In this document: positions 49,730 to 58,040 of the stretch, piece after piece
Numbering within the stretch: position 1 is the stretch's first letter
Layout of the letters: every line of letters starts with the position of its first letter
Assembly (NCBI GenBank): GCA_000154345.1
Contig: DS480343.1
Location: 104,689 to 168,688, forward strand
Length of the DNA stretch: 64,000 nucleotides
Reading direction: 5' to 3'
DNA from: [Clostridium] leptum DSM 753
GTDB taxonomy: Bacteria > Bacillota > Clostridia > Oscillospirales > Acutalibacteraceae
Translations under genes and position numbers: made by a program
The notes under the pieces: model-generated
Databases searched by the model: none
Seen by the model: only the letters and a program-made list of their open reading frames with translations
Told to the model about the DNA's origin: nothing

Positions 49730-51549
49730 TGGCGAAACGGCAAATCACCGGGAAAAAGCCTAAAAATTTCCGCTATACTGTGGAAACTCTGCTGTCCTAT
49801 TTGGGCCGCCATAAGCTCCTTTTGCTGTGGGTGGCAGTGCTGGTAACAGTGAGCGCCCTGGCGAACCTGCTGGGAACCTATATGATCCGCCCGGTGGTCA
49901 ATAGCCTGTCCTCGGGGGATATGGGAACGCTGATCGCCGGCGTCGCGGTCACCGGCGTGATTTACGCAGTCGGCGTAGCCGCGGCCTACGGCTATACCCA
50001 AATTATGGTGAAGGCCGCTCAAAGAGTGCTTTTCGATATCCGCAGAGATTTGTTTTCCCATTTGCAGACCCTTCCACTGCGCTTTTTTGACACCAGGCGG
50101 CACGGCGATGTGATGAGCTATTTTACCAATGACGTGGACACGATTTCCGACGCCCTGAACAACAGCTTTGCCATGGTGATTCAAAGCTTTATCCAGATGG
50201 CGGGGACATTGCTGATCCTTTTCATTCTCAACTGGCAGCTTTCCCTTATCGTTACTGTATGCTATGGGGCGATGTTCCTCTACATCCGTTTCAGCGGCAA
50301 GCGGAGCAAGGCCTATTATACCATGCAGCAGAAAAGCCTGGGAGAGCTGGACGGCTATATTGAGGAAATGGTCAACGGCCAGAAGGTGGTAAAGGTCTTT
50401 AACCATGAGGAAGAAAATATGCAGGGCTTCCGGGAGAAAAACGAGGCGCTCAGAAAAGCGGGAACCGGCGCCCAGGCCTTTGCCGCCACAATGATCCCCG
50501 CGGTGGTGAGCATTTCCTATATCAACTATGCCATTGTGGCCATTTTGGGCGGTATTATGGCCTTACAGGGCATGACGGATGTAGGAAGCCTGGCCAGCTA
50601 TTTGGTGTTTGTCCGGCAGGCCGCCGCGCCGATCAATCAATTCACCCAGCAGGGAAATTTTCTGCTGGCCGCCCTGGCAGGCGCGGAGCGGGTATTCGAG
50701 GCCATGGCCCAGCAGCCGGAAAAGGACGAAGGCAAGGTGGAGCGGGTTCACGTCGAAGCCGATGGGGCAGAAGAGCAATGGGCATGGCGCCGAGAGGACG
50801 GAACCCTGGTGCCTTTGCGGGGAGACGTGCGCTTTCGGGAAGTGTACTTTGGCTATGATTCCGGGCATCCCATTTTGAAGGATATCAGCCTCTACGCTAA
50901 GCCGGGGCAGAAAATTGCATTTGTAGGCTCCACTGGCGCGGGGAAAACCACCATTACCAATCTGATCAACCGCTTTTACGACGTGCAGGAAGGCAGCGTA
51001 ATGTACGATGGCTTTGACGTCCGAGAGATTAGAAAGAAGGATCTGCGCCGGTCGCTGGGCATTGTGCTTCAGGACACTCATCTCTTCACCGGAACCATCG
51101 CGGACAATATCCGGTTCGGCAAGCTGGACGCCGGCCAGGAGGAAATCGAAAGGGCGGCCAAAATTGCCAACGCGGATTCCTTTATCCGCCGGCTGCCCCA
51201 GGGCTACCAGACAGTGGTAACAGCGGACGGCGCCAATCTGTCTCAAGGCCAGCGGCAGCTTCTGGCTATCGCCCGCGCCGCCATAGCAAACCCCTCGGTG
51301 CTGATTCTCGACGAGGCCACTTCCTCCATTGATACCCGGACAGAAGCTCTGATAGAAAAGGGGATGGACCGGCTGATGGAAGGGCGCACAGTGTTCGTCA
51401 TCGCCCACCGCTTGAGCACAGTTCGCAACGCCGATGCTATTATGGTGCTGGAGCACGGGAAAATCGTAGAGCGGGGCAGCCATCAGGAGCTGTTGGCACA
51501 AAAGGGGATTTATTACCGCCTTTATCATGGGATGCTGGAACTGAGCTAA
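49729..51549 (+). CDS. ABC exporter half, catalytic-site subunit (second cassette)
   Basis: A 606-residue partner with six membrane helices and an ATPase (about 370-600). Walker A is GSTGAGKTTI, Walker B ends LDEATSS with the catalytic Glu, and the switch is VIAHRLST. The signature is LSQGQRQLLAIARA, again the SQGQ variant. With the preceding subunit this gives one working and one non-hydrolysing ATP site, as in heterodimeric multidrug exporters. A 30-residue insert rich in Glu and Trp (about residue 340-360) precedes the ATPase. The substrate is unknown. It closely parallels the pair at 26-30 kb, probably by an old duplication. Confidence 0.92.
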   Translation: MAKRQITGKKPKNFRYTVETLLSYLGRHKLLLLWVAVLVTVSALANLLGTYMIRPVVNSLSSGDMGTLIAGVAVTGVIYAVGVAAAYGYTQIMVKAAQRVLFDIRRDLFSHLQTLPLRFFDTRRHGDVMSYFTNDVDTISDALNNSFAMVIQSFIQMAGTLLILFILNWQLSLIVTVCYGAMFLYIRFSGKRSKAYYTMQQKSLGELDGYIEEMVNGQKVVKVFNHEEENMQGFREKNEALRKAGTGAQAFAATMIPAVVSISYINYAIVAILGGIMALQGMTDVGSLASYLVFVRQAAAPINQFTQQGNFLLAALAGAERVFEAMAQQPEKDEGKVERVHVEADGAEEQWAWRREDGTLVPLRGDVRFREVYFGYDSGHPILKDISLYAKPGQKIAFVGSTGAGKTTITNLINRFYDVQEGSVMYDGFDVREIRKKDLRRSLGIVLQDTHLFTGTIADNIRFGKLDAGQEEIERAAKIANADSFIRRLPQGYQTVVTADGANLSQGQRQLLAIARAAIANPSVLILDEATSSIDTRTEALIEKGMDRLMEGRTVFVIAHRLSTVRNADAIMVLEHGKIVERGSHQELLAQKGIYYRLYHGMLELS

Positions 51550-51796
51550 TAGGCGGGTGCTGAAATCAGCGAAAGAGGGCTTTGCCTCCGTCAAGCGGTC
51601 ATACCGCGGCGCCGATGATGGGGAGCCAACATAAACTGAGATAGGCTCCCCGGAGCCCTCAAAAGCGCAGAAGGCCGAAGCTAAACTCAATAAGGCCGCA
51701 TGTCGGCCTCATGATATCACAAAGCATGAGAGATAAAAGCCTGAAAAGGGAAAGCTCAGTCTAATAGGAGAAATACCAATAACGGGAGGAAGCGCC

Positions 51797-52957
51797 GTGC
51801 GTTTAAAAAATGGAATAGTATTGGATCAGGATTTTATTCTGTCGCCAAAGGATATTGAGGTCCAAGGAGAATGGATTACGGCTCTGACGCCTTGGCGGGA
51901 TGAGGAGCCGGGCGGTTGGATTGATCTTTCCAATAAGCTGGTGATCCCCGGGTTGATTGACCAGCATATTCACGGATGCGGCGGCTTCGATGTGGAGGAC
52001 GCCTCTCTGGAGGCGCTGGCCGCTATGTCGGAAGAACTGGCCAGGCATGGGGTTACCTCCTTTTGTCCAACCGTGATGGCCAGGCCCATTGAGGGGCTTC
52101 CTCCCATTCTGGATATGATCCGCGCGGGTCAAAGACAGGGCCTGCCGGGGGCCTATGTTCACGGCGCCCGGCTGGAGGGCCCTTATTTATCGCCGCTGAA
52201 AAAGGGAGCGCAAAAGGAAAGCCGTCTCAGCAAGCCGGACGCCGGGGAATTCTTAGCACTGTGGAATCGGTATCCCGGCCTGATTAAAATTGTGGACTTA
52301 GCGCCGGAGCTGGAGGGCGCCGAAGATTTTATCCGGCGGGTTCGCTCCAGGTGCGTGATCTCTATGGCACATACAGCGGCTTCTTACGAGGGAGCGTTAG
52401 AAGCATTTCGTCAAGGAGTGGGCCAGGCCACCCATTTGTTCAACGGCATGGCTGCTCTCGGCCATCGGGAGCCAGGTCCGGCAGGCGCGGTGCTGGACAG
52501 CGAGCAGGTTCGGGCGGAGCTGATTTGTGACGGGATTCATATCCATCCGGCAATGCTGCGGCTGGCGTTCCGGATACTGGAAAGTAGGGCGGTGGTTGTC
52601 AGCGATTCTATGCGGGCCGCTGGTATGCCCGACGGAGAATACACCCTGGGAGGCCAAAAGGTTTGTGTGCGCCGGGGCACAGCTCTATTACGGGATGGCA
52701 CCTTGGCGGGATCCACTACGAATCTGCACCAGGAGCTGCGAAATCTGCTGAGGTTTGGGATTCCTCTGGCGCAGGCGGTAAAAGCGATGACTTTAAATCC
52801 GGCGGTTCAGCTTGGCGCGGATAAAACTACGGGGAGTATTCAGCCCGGGAAATACGCCGATTTGGTCGTGCTGGACCAGGACTATGAAATTTTTATGGTG
52901 CTGGTAAAAGGGAAGATCCGCTGGTGCGGAAACCGGGCTCCTGCTGAATGCCCATGA
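51797..52957 (+). CDS. nagA: N-acetylglucosamine-6-phosphate deacetylase
   Basis: A 386-residue amidohydrolase that removes acetate from N-acetylglucosamine-6-phosphate. Motifs in order: DQHIHGCGGFDVEDA (metal His pair, about residue 57), GARLEGPYLSPLKKGAQ (metal Glu, about 127), SMAHTAASYEGA (about 190), THLFNGMAALGHREPGPAGA (about 212), CDGIHIHPAMLRLA (about 241) and VSDSMRAAGMPDGEY with the catalytic Asp (about 265). GTG 51797 with GGGAGGA upstream. No nagB follows, so glucosamine-6-phosphate is deaminated elsewhere. The SIS protein and RpiR regulator at 35-43 kb also suggest amino-sugar use, but NagA is not in that operon. Confidence 0.94.
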   Translation: MRLKNGIVLDQDFILSPKDIEVQGEWITALTPWRDEEPGGWIDLSNKLVIPGLIDQHIHGCGGFDVEDASLEALAAMSEELARHGVTSFCPTVMARPIEGLPPILDMIRAGQRQGLPGAYVHGARLEGPYLSPLKKGAQKESRLSKPDAGEFLALWNRYPGLIKIVDLAPELEGAEDFIRRVRSRCVISMAHTAASYEGALEAFRQGVGQATHLFNGMAALGHREPGPAGAVLDSEQVRAELICDGIHIHPAMLRLAFRILESRAVVVSDSMRAAGMPDGEYTLGGQKVCVRRGTALLRDGTLAGSTTNLHQELRNLLRFGIPLAQAVKAMTLNPAVQLGADKTTGSIQPGKYADLVVLDQDYEIFMVLVKGKIRWCGNRAPAECP

Positions 52958-53477
52958 CGACGGCGGTGCGGCCTGTTTACAAGGGAAATACGATCTGAAT
53001 CAAACGGGGGATTTTCTCCCGCTAGGGCTTTGCCCTAGGATTCAGACCTTTCTCCATGCATACATCCCTGGAGCATAGCTGCAAGATGGGCTAAAAGATG
53101 ATTTCAAATAAAAAAGTGCCTCTGAGATCAGCGCGAGAGCAAAAAGAAAGAAGAAGGAAAAAGGACTGGGCAAAAAGAAATTTGGTGATCGGCGGCTATA
53201 TGTGGTATAATAACCTCACACTGCCAATGACGGCAAAGCTACCGATGGAATGATAGGGGCCTAGGGTTAAGCCTATAGGAAAGAAACGGCAGGCCTTTTT
53301 TACAAGAGCGGGAAGCTTGACCTATGCCGGCCTTATACAGCTTATCATAGATTTAAAAGAGTTTCTTCCTTTTTGAAAACGAATATTTTTTGTAAGATGG
53401 ATAGCAAAATATTTATTATTTAGAGGCAGTATACCTTAAAAAGAACAACGGCCTGCGGTTGCGCGGAAAGGATTTTT
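52958..53477. other. gene-free region containing a structured leader RNA
   Basis: The only recognisable content is the promoter and structured RNA at 53182-53301. About 175 bases then separate it from the hydrolase start, ending in an AT-rich stretch. Confidence 0.55.
53182..53301 (+). ncRNA. candidate structured leader RNA / riboswitch, class unassigned
   Basis: A promoter (TTGGTG 53182-53187, TATAAT 53206-53211, 18-base spacer) is followed by a compact folded region. The outer helix CTGCC (53221-53225) pairs with GGCAG (53288-53292). An inner ATAGG/CCTAT hairpin and the motif ACGGCAAAGCTACC lie between. GGCCT (53258-53262) can instead pair with AGGCC (53291-53295) followed by T6. The two pairings share bases 53291-53292, so they exclude each other, as in a terminator-type riboswitch. 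The GGCAAAGC piece recalls the c-di-GMP-I core, but the rest does not match that class. Confidence 0.4.
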
Positions 53478-54419
53478 ATGGCGATCAATAAGTTTATGCG
53501 CCTTGCTCTGAAGGTGCTGTCCTATCCGGATATTGACATTCGAAAGACCTATCCGCTGGAAAGGTCTATCCGCTATTTAAGACTGCCGGCCCTCCTGCCG
53601 AAAGACCGATGGCAGGATCATACCATTGTGTCTGAGGGAAGAAAGATTCTCACCAGAATTTATACTCCAGAGGACAATACAGGGAAAAACACACTGCTGT
53701 TTTTCCACGGAGGAGGCTGGGTGACTGAAAGCATTGACACCTACAATAAGGTGTGCGACGCTTTGGCGCGGGCGGCCCGAAGCCGTGTGATCTCGGTGGA
53801 GTACCGTTTGGCACCGGAGCATCCGTTTCCTCAGGGGCTGGATGATTGTTACGCTGCTGCCCGGGAGCTGTTTGTCAGGCCGAAAAGCTTTGGCTTTGAC
53901 CTGGGTAGGGTGACGGTGATCGGCGACAGCGCCGGCGGTAATCTGGCCGCAGCGGTTTCCTTACGGGCGCGGGATGAAGGAGAATTTTATATTCCCCGCC
54001 AGATTTTGATTTATCCGGCTACCTATTACGACCACAGCGAATCGTCGCCGTTCGCCTCAGTGATGGAAAACGGGAGCGAATATCTTTTGACCTCCAAGAG
54101 AATCTGCGAATATATTGATCTTTACAAGCGGGATGACGAGGATTTAAAAAATCCGTATTTTGCGCCGCTTTTGGCAAAGGACTTTTCCGATCAGCCGGAT
54201 ACCCTGATCATTACCGCTGAGTTTGATCCCTTGCGGGATGAGGGGGAGGCTTATGGCAGAAAGCTGCGGGCGGCGGGGAGCCGGGTAACTATTTACCGGA
54301 TGCGGGACGCCTTGCACGGCTTTATGGGGCTGGGCACCGGTTATATTCATGTGCGCCGGGCCCATGCCCTGATTAACACGTTTTTAAACGGGGGTGAAAG
54401 GGATGAATCAGGCAGGTAG
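53478..54419 (+). CDS. alpha/beta hydrolase, hormone-sensitive-lipase type esterase
   Basis: A 313-residue esterase. LLFFHGGGWVTESIDTYNKV (about residue 74-93) is the HGGG oxyanion loop. VTVIGDSAGGNLAAAVSL (about 148-165) carries the nucleophile Ser in GDSAGG. The acid is the Asp in ITAEFDPLRDEGEAY (about 248), and the His is in RDALHGFMGLG (about 281). No signal peptide is present, so it acts in the cytosol, perhaps on a lipid or short-chain ester. Its end overlaps the acyltransferase gene, and a DUF6320 gene follows. This triad is conserved in many Clostridia, so the three likely act in one pathway. Confidence 0.9.
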   Translation: MAINKFMRLALKVLSYPDIDIRKTYPLERSIRYLRLPALLPKDRWQDHTIVSEGRKILTRIYTPEDNTGKNTLLFFHGGGWVTESIDTYNKVCDALARAARSRVISVEYRLAPEHPFPQGLDDCYAAARELFVRPKSFGFDLGRVTVIGDSAGGNLAAAVSLRARDEGEFYIPRQILIYPATYYDHSESSPFASVMENGSEYLLTSKRICEYIDLYKRDDEDLKNPYFAPLLAKDFSDQPDTLIITAEFDPLRDEGEAYGRKLRAAGSRVTIYRMRDALHGFMGLGTGYIHVRRAHALINTFLNGGERDESGR

Positions 54420-55668
54420 CTGGCTTAAGCTGGATAACGCGGGCAAGATTTTCCCTTCCACCAGCGGCAAGCGGAATACCGGAGTGTTCCGCTTTTCCTG
54501 CGAGCTGACCGAGCGGATCCAGAAGGCGCCGCTGCAGCAGGCTCTGGATCAGACGCTGGAGTGCTTTCCCCATTTTTTGTATATTCTTAGAAACGGCCTG
54601 TTTTGGTACTATCTGGAGGCCGGAGATCTTCGGCCTAAGGTTCATGAGGAAAACACGGGGGTATGCTCCCAGCTGTTTTACCGGAACCAGCGCCACCTGC
54701 TGTTCGATGTAAGCTATTACCGCAACCGGATTAATTTGGAGGTTTATCACGCACTGACAGATGGCACCGGCGCGCTGCAATTTTTGCAGTATCTGCTATG
54801 CGCCTACCTCTCAGCGGTCCATCCCGGCCAGGTTCCCAGAGAGCTGGCCGACGAGCTTTCCCCGGCTCCAATTTCTTCCAGGGCGGAGGACAGCTTTAAA
54901 AAATATTATCAGCATGTGAAAAAAGTGAGGTCCAGCCTGCCGGGCCGGGCGTACCGCCTTACCGGCAGATTCAGCGAGGAGTACCGGGTCACGGAAGGAC
55001 TGATGTCCTGCCGGAAGGTATTGGATTTGGCAAAAGCTTATGACAGTACCCTTACGGTTTTTCTTTGCGCTCTGCTGATGATCTCTATCCACCGGGAGAT
55101 GATGCTTTACAAGGAGAAAAAGCCGGTGGTGATTACGGTTCCGGTGAATCTGCGCCAGTATTTTTCTTCGGAAACTACCCGGAACTTTTTTGGAAATATC
55201 CGGGTGGCCTATCGGTTTCAGGAAGGAGAAGAAAACCTGGAGGATATCATCGCTTCACTGAAAAGCTCTTTTGGGCGGGAGCTTACGCAGGACCGGCTGA
55301 AAAGCCGGATCAGCGGTTATATGGCGGTGGAGCGAAATCCCTTCGCGAAGATCGCTCCTTTATCCTTTAAAAATTTTTGCCTGAGAATCGCCCGCCGCGT
55401 TTCCGACTTTGGAGAAACGATGGTGGTTTCCAACGTGGGAAAGGTAAAGCTTCCGGAAGAAATCTCGCCATTTGTGGAAAGCTTTTCGGTATTTGCCAGT
55501 ACCGCTAAGCTGCAAGTTTGCGTCTGCTCCTGCGGCGACGCGCTGTCCGTTGGCTTTAGCTCACGGTATGAGGATACGGATATCCAGCGGAATTTCTTTC
55601 GCCTGCTTTCCGGTATGGGAGTTGATGTCGAGATCAAGAGCAACGCCTCGGTTAGAGAGAAGGATTAG
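54403..55668 (+). CDS. alcohol-acetyltransferase-like (condensation-fold) acyltransferase
   Basis: A 421-residue protein of the CoA-dependent acyltransferase/condensation fold. VYHALTDGTGALQFLQYLL (about residue 114) is a variant of the HHxxxDG catalytic motif with the second-position His kept. VVSNVGKVKLPEE (about 345) resembles the family's DFGWG region only loosely. The first 30 residues (SWLKLDNAGKIFPSTSGKRN) are typical of the AATase-like group of Clostridia. ATG 54403 overlaps the hydrolase gene by 17 bases. It probably transfers an acyl group to an alcohol or lipid; the substrate is unknown. Confidence 0.8.
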   Translation: MNQAGSWLKLDNAGKIFPSTSGKRNTGVFRFSCELTERIQKAPLQQALDQTLECFPHFLYILRNGLFWYYLEAGDLRPKVHEENTGVCSQLFYRNQRHLLFDVSYYRNRINLEVYHALTDGTGALQFLQYLLCAYLSAVHPGQVPRELADELSPAPISSRAEDSFKKYYQHVKKVRSSLPGRAYRLTGRFSEEYRVTEGLMSCRKVLDLAKAYDSTLTVFLCALLMISIHREMMLYKEKKPVVITVPVNLRQYFSSETTRNFFGNIRVAYRFQEGEENLEDIIASLKSSFGRELTQDRLKSRISGYMAVERNPFAKIAPLSFKNFCLRIARRVSDFGETMVVSNVGKVKLPEEISPFVESFSVFASTAKLQVCVCSCGDALSVGFSSRYEDTDIQRNFFRLLSGMGVDVEIKSNASVREKD

Positions 55669-55671
55669 TCT

Positions 55672-56334
55672 ATGCTTTATTGTAAATCCTGCCGCGTGTG
55701 GGTGGCGGGCGCACATCAGCGCTGCCCCCTGTGCGGAGGAAATCTGTCCGGGAAAAGGGAGGAGGCTCCCAGCTATCCGGAGCTTCCGGAAAATAGAAGC
55801 TTTACCAAGCGCCTGATCCAAATTATTTCAGGCGCAGCCCTGACCGCAGCCATCATATGTGTCGCGGTCAACCTATTGGTGCCTACCGGGATTTGGTGGT
55901 CACTGTTCGCTGTGCTGGGCTTGGGCTGCGGATGGCTTTGGGCGGTGGTAGGCATTGTAAAAAAGGCGAAGCTGCTGAACAATATCGTCTGGCAGCTGGT
56001 TCTGATCTCCGGGGTTGCCTTCCTGTGGGATTGGCTTACCGGCTGGAGAGGCTGGTCAGTTGATTATGTGTTTCCTTCTGTCTGCATCGGCGCTATGCTG
56101 GCGGTGATCATCCTCTCCCGGGTGCTCCGGATGCCGGACCGGGATTATATGATTCATTTAATCCTCTGCGCCGTTCTGGGCGTCGTTCCCTTGGTTTTTC
56201 TGTTTACCGGAGTGCTTGGGGTCATCGCTCCCTCGGTGATTTGTACCGCGGCCAGCCTGATTGTGATTTCCCTTCAGCTTATTTTCAACTGGAAAGCCAT
56301 GTATCGCGAAATTCACAAAAAGCTTCATTTATAA
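55672..56334 (+). CDS. DUF6320 membrane protein with N-terminal zinc ribbon
   Basis: A 220-residue protein. The start MLYCKSCRVWVAG with RCPLCGGNLSG holds two CxxC pairs (a zinc ribbon), then about six hydrophobic helices (residues 45-205). This matches DUF6320, known mainly as the third gene behind a hydrolase and an alcohol-acetyltransferase-like gene. It lies three bases downstream of the acyltransferase stop. A role in placing or handling the product at the membrane is plausible but unproven. Confidence 0.75.
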   Translation: MLYCKSCRVWVAGAHQRCPLCGGNLSGKREEAPSYPELPENRSFTKRLIQIISGAALTAAIICVAVNLLVPTGIWWSLFAVLGLGCGWLWAVVGIVKKAKLLNNIVWQLVLISGVAFLWDWLTGWRGWSVDYVFPSVCIGAMLAVIILSRVLRMPDRDYMIHLILCAVLGVVPLVFLFTGVLGVIAPSVICTAASLIVISLQLIFNWKAMYREIHKKLHL

Positions 56335-56432
56335 GCTGGAAAAGGGAGAAGGAACAGAGCGCTGGGATATAAGGCGTAAAAATAAGCTTACGGCGGCAGA
56401 AGGGCTGAATAAGGGCTTGTATGAAATTTATG

Positions 56433-56467
56433 AAAGGGGGCTCCGCTTGCATGCGGAGCCCCCTTTT
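56433..56467. terminator. intrinsic terminator
   Basis: Stem AAAGGGGGCTCCGC with its complement (56433-56446, 56453-56466), a six-base loop and T4. It ends both the DUF6320 operon and, on the other strand, the dehydrogenase gene. Confidence 0.85.
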
Positions 56468-56508
56468 CCAGTGCTTCGTTCTATTGCTTCGTTCTATATG
56501 GATTACCT

Positions 56509-57534
56509 TTATTCCTGTACATTAATAATCACTTTCATGGTGGTTTCCCGGTTGTCGTCGATGTATTGGTAAGCCTTTAGGTAATCCCGGAAGGCGAAAT
56601 GCTTGGAAACCAGGGGAGCCAGGGTAACCTTGCCTTCATTGACCAGCCGGATGGCATCCAGGTAGTCCTCGTTGCGGTACATCATGGTGGTGTTCAGGTC
56701 CAGCTCGTGATCGTTGAGAACCGCGAGATCTACCTTGGCCATGGAGGCGAACACCGCCACCAGGATAATAGTGCTGCCCTTTCTGGCATGTTTAATCGCT
56801 TGCCCCATGGTGATGTCGTTGCCGGCGCAGTCGTAAATCACGTCGGCTTTGTCCGGGCCGAAGTATTCCAGCATAGCGTCGCCAAAGTCGGTATTTTTCG
56901 TATTAACACAGTAATCTGCGCCGCACTCCTTGGCTTTTGCCAGGCGAACGTCGCTGATGTCGGTGACCATAACGCTCTGGGCTCCCATGCCCTTGGCCGC
57001 CTGGGCAACCAAAATTCCAATAGGTCCGGCGCCAAGAACAGCAATTTTCAGGCCGGTAACGTCTCCCGCCTGCCTGATGGCGTGAACGGCGACAGCTAAT
57101 GGCTCGATCATAGCGCCCTCGTCAAAGCTCATATCCTCCGGCAGAGGGGTGACCTTTTGAGCGTCTACCGCAAAATAATGGGAGGCTACGCCGGTGGTCT
57201 GGAAGCCCATGACCTTCAGCTCCTCGCAGAGATTATACTTTCCGTGGCGGCAGGGATAGCATTTTCCGCATACCACCTGAGGCTGAATCGTGACCTTCTG
57301 CCCGACGGAAAAACCTTCCACCCCTTGTCCAATCTGGGCGATTTCACCGGAAACCTCATGGCCTTGGGTAACCGGATATTTGGTGAAGGGATGCTTCCCG
57401 TGATACACATGGATATCCGAACCACAGATTCCGATCTTTTGTATTTTGACCAGTACCTGGCCGGGCATTACCTCGGGCACCGGCACCTCGTTAAACTCGA
57501 TCACGCCCGGGGCGGTCATAACCTGCTGCAGCAT
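56509..57534 (-). CDS. zinc-dependent medium-chain alcohol/polyol dehydrogenase
   Basis: A 341-residue dehydrogenase of the MDR family, close to sorbitol/threonine dehydrogenases. Catalytic zinc ligands: GICGSDIHVYHG (Cys, about residue 36) and QGHEVSGEI (His-Glu, about 60). Structural zinc cysteines: CGKCYPCRHGKYNLC (about 90-104). NAD binding: AVLGAGPIGILVAQAA (about 164). The Asp after the second strand (VTDISD) favours NAD over NADP. ATG 57534 is used; GTG 57543 lies inside its AAGGAG site. The polyol substrate is unknown. Transcribed opposite to the trpB leader. Confidence 0.9.
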   Translation of the reverse strand: MLQQVMTAPGVIEFNEVPVPEVMPGQVLVKIQKIGICGSDIHVYHGKHPFTKYPVTQGHEVSGEIAQIGQGVEGFSVGQKVTIQPQVVCGKCYPCRHGKYNLCEELKVMGFQTTGVASHYFAVDAQKVTPLPEDMSFDEGAMIEPLAVAVHAIRQAGDVTGLKIAVLGAGPIGILVAQAAKGMGAQSVMVTDISDVRLAKAKECGADYCVNTKNTDFGDAMLEYFGPDKADVIYDCAGNDITMGQAIKHARKGSTIILVAVFASMAKVDLAVLNDHELDLNTTMMYRNEDYLDAIRLVNEGKVTLAPLVSKHFAFRDYLKAYQYIDDNRETTMKVIINVQE

Positions 57535-57693
57535 AAACGACACTCCTTCTTATCGAAAATCTTTTATAAAATAATTTCTAGAAGTATAATTTCAATGTAC
57601 CACATTTTCTCCATTTGTCAAGAGAAAAGGGAAAAATAAAAGTGGGCTTTCCTGTTCGCAAAAAAGCAAAAAGAAAATTTTTTGAAAAAAGGG

Positions 57694-57722
57694 TTGACAA
57701 ACGGGGCATCCAGGCGTAAGAT
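57694..57722 (+). promoter_or_regulatory. promoter of the T-box trpB unit
   Basis: TTGACA (57694-57699) and TAAGAT (57717-57722), 17-base spacer, just before the T-box leader. Confidence 0.7.
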
Positions 57723-57734
57723 AATAACAAATTT

Positions 57735-58016
57735 CAAACCAAGAAACCGTGGAGCAAGAAAAGTAAGTAAAGACGGGTGTATCAGAGAGCCGCTGGCTGG
57801 TGTGAATGCGGCAGCATAGAATTTACTGAATGGCCTTGCGAGGGCGGCCTGAAACCGAAAGATTCGGGAGTAGGCGTCGACGGGAGCCCTGTCCGTTATC
57901 AGCGGGGTGCATATGATAGTATGTAAATTGAGTGGATGGTTATAATCATCAAACCGGGTGGTACCGCAGAAGTTAAGGCTTTTGTCCCAGTAATTGGGAC
58001 AAAGGTCTTTTTTATT
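57735..58016 (+). promoter_or_regulatory. tryptophan T-box leader with terminator
   Basis: A tRNA-sensing leader of about 280 bases. Stem I carries AGAGAGCCGCTGGCTGGTG and a specifier TGG (57831-57833, in ACTGAATGGCC), which reads tryptophan. The T-box GGGTGGTACCGC lies at 57956-57967. The terminator is TTTGTCCCA/TGGGACAAA (57981-57989, 57995-58003) plus a T-run to 58016. Uncharged tRNA-Trp should switch the structure to readthrough, raising TrpB2 when tryptophan is low. Confidence 0.92.
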
Positions 58017-58040
58017 TTTATTTTTCAAGGAGTGATTCAA

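Noticed and set aside
51797..52957. NagA as part of the RpiR sugar operon
   Set aside because: It lies 8.5 kb away behind several terminators and unrelated genes and has its own start region, so shared regulation cannot be claimed.
53221..53301. c-di-GMP-I riboswitch
   Set aside because: Only the GGCAAAGC-like piece fits; the second conserved GACGCAAAGCC block and the 3' receptor are not present, so only an unassigned structured RNA is reported.
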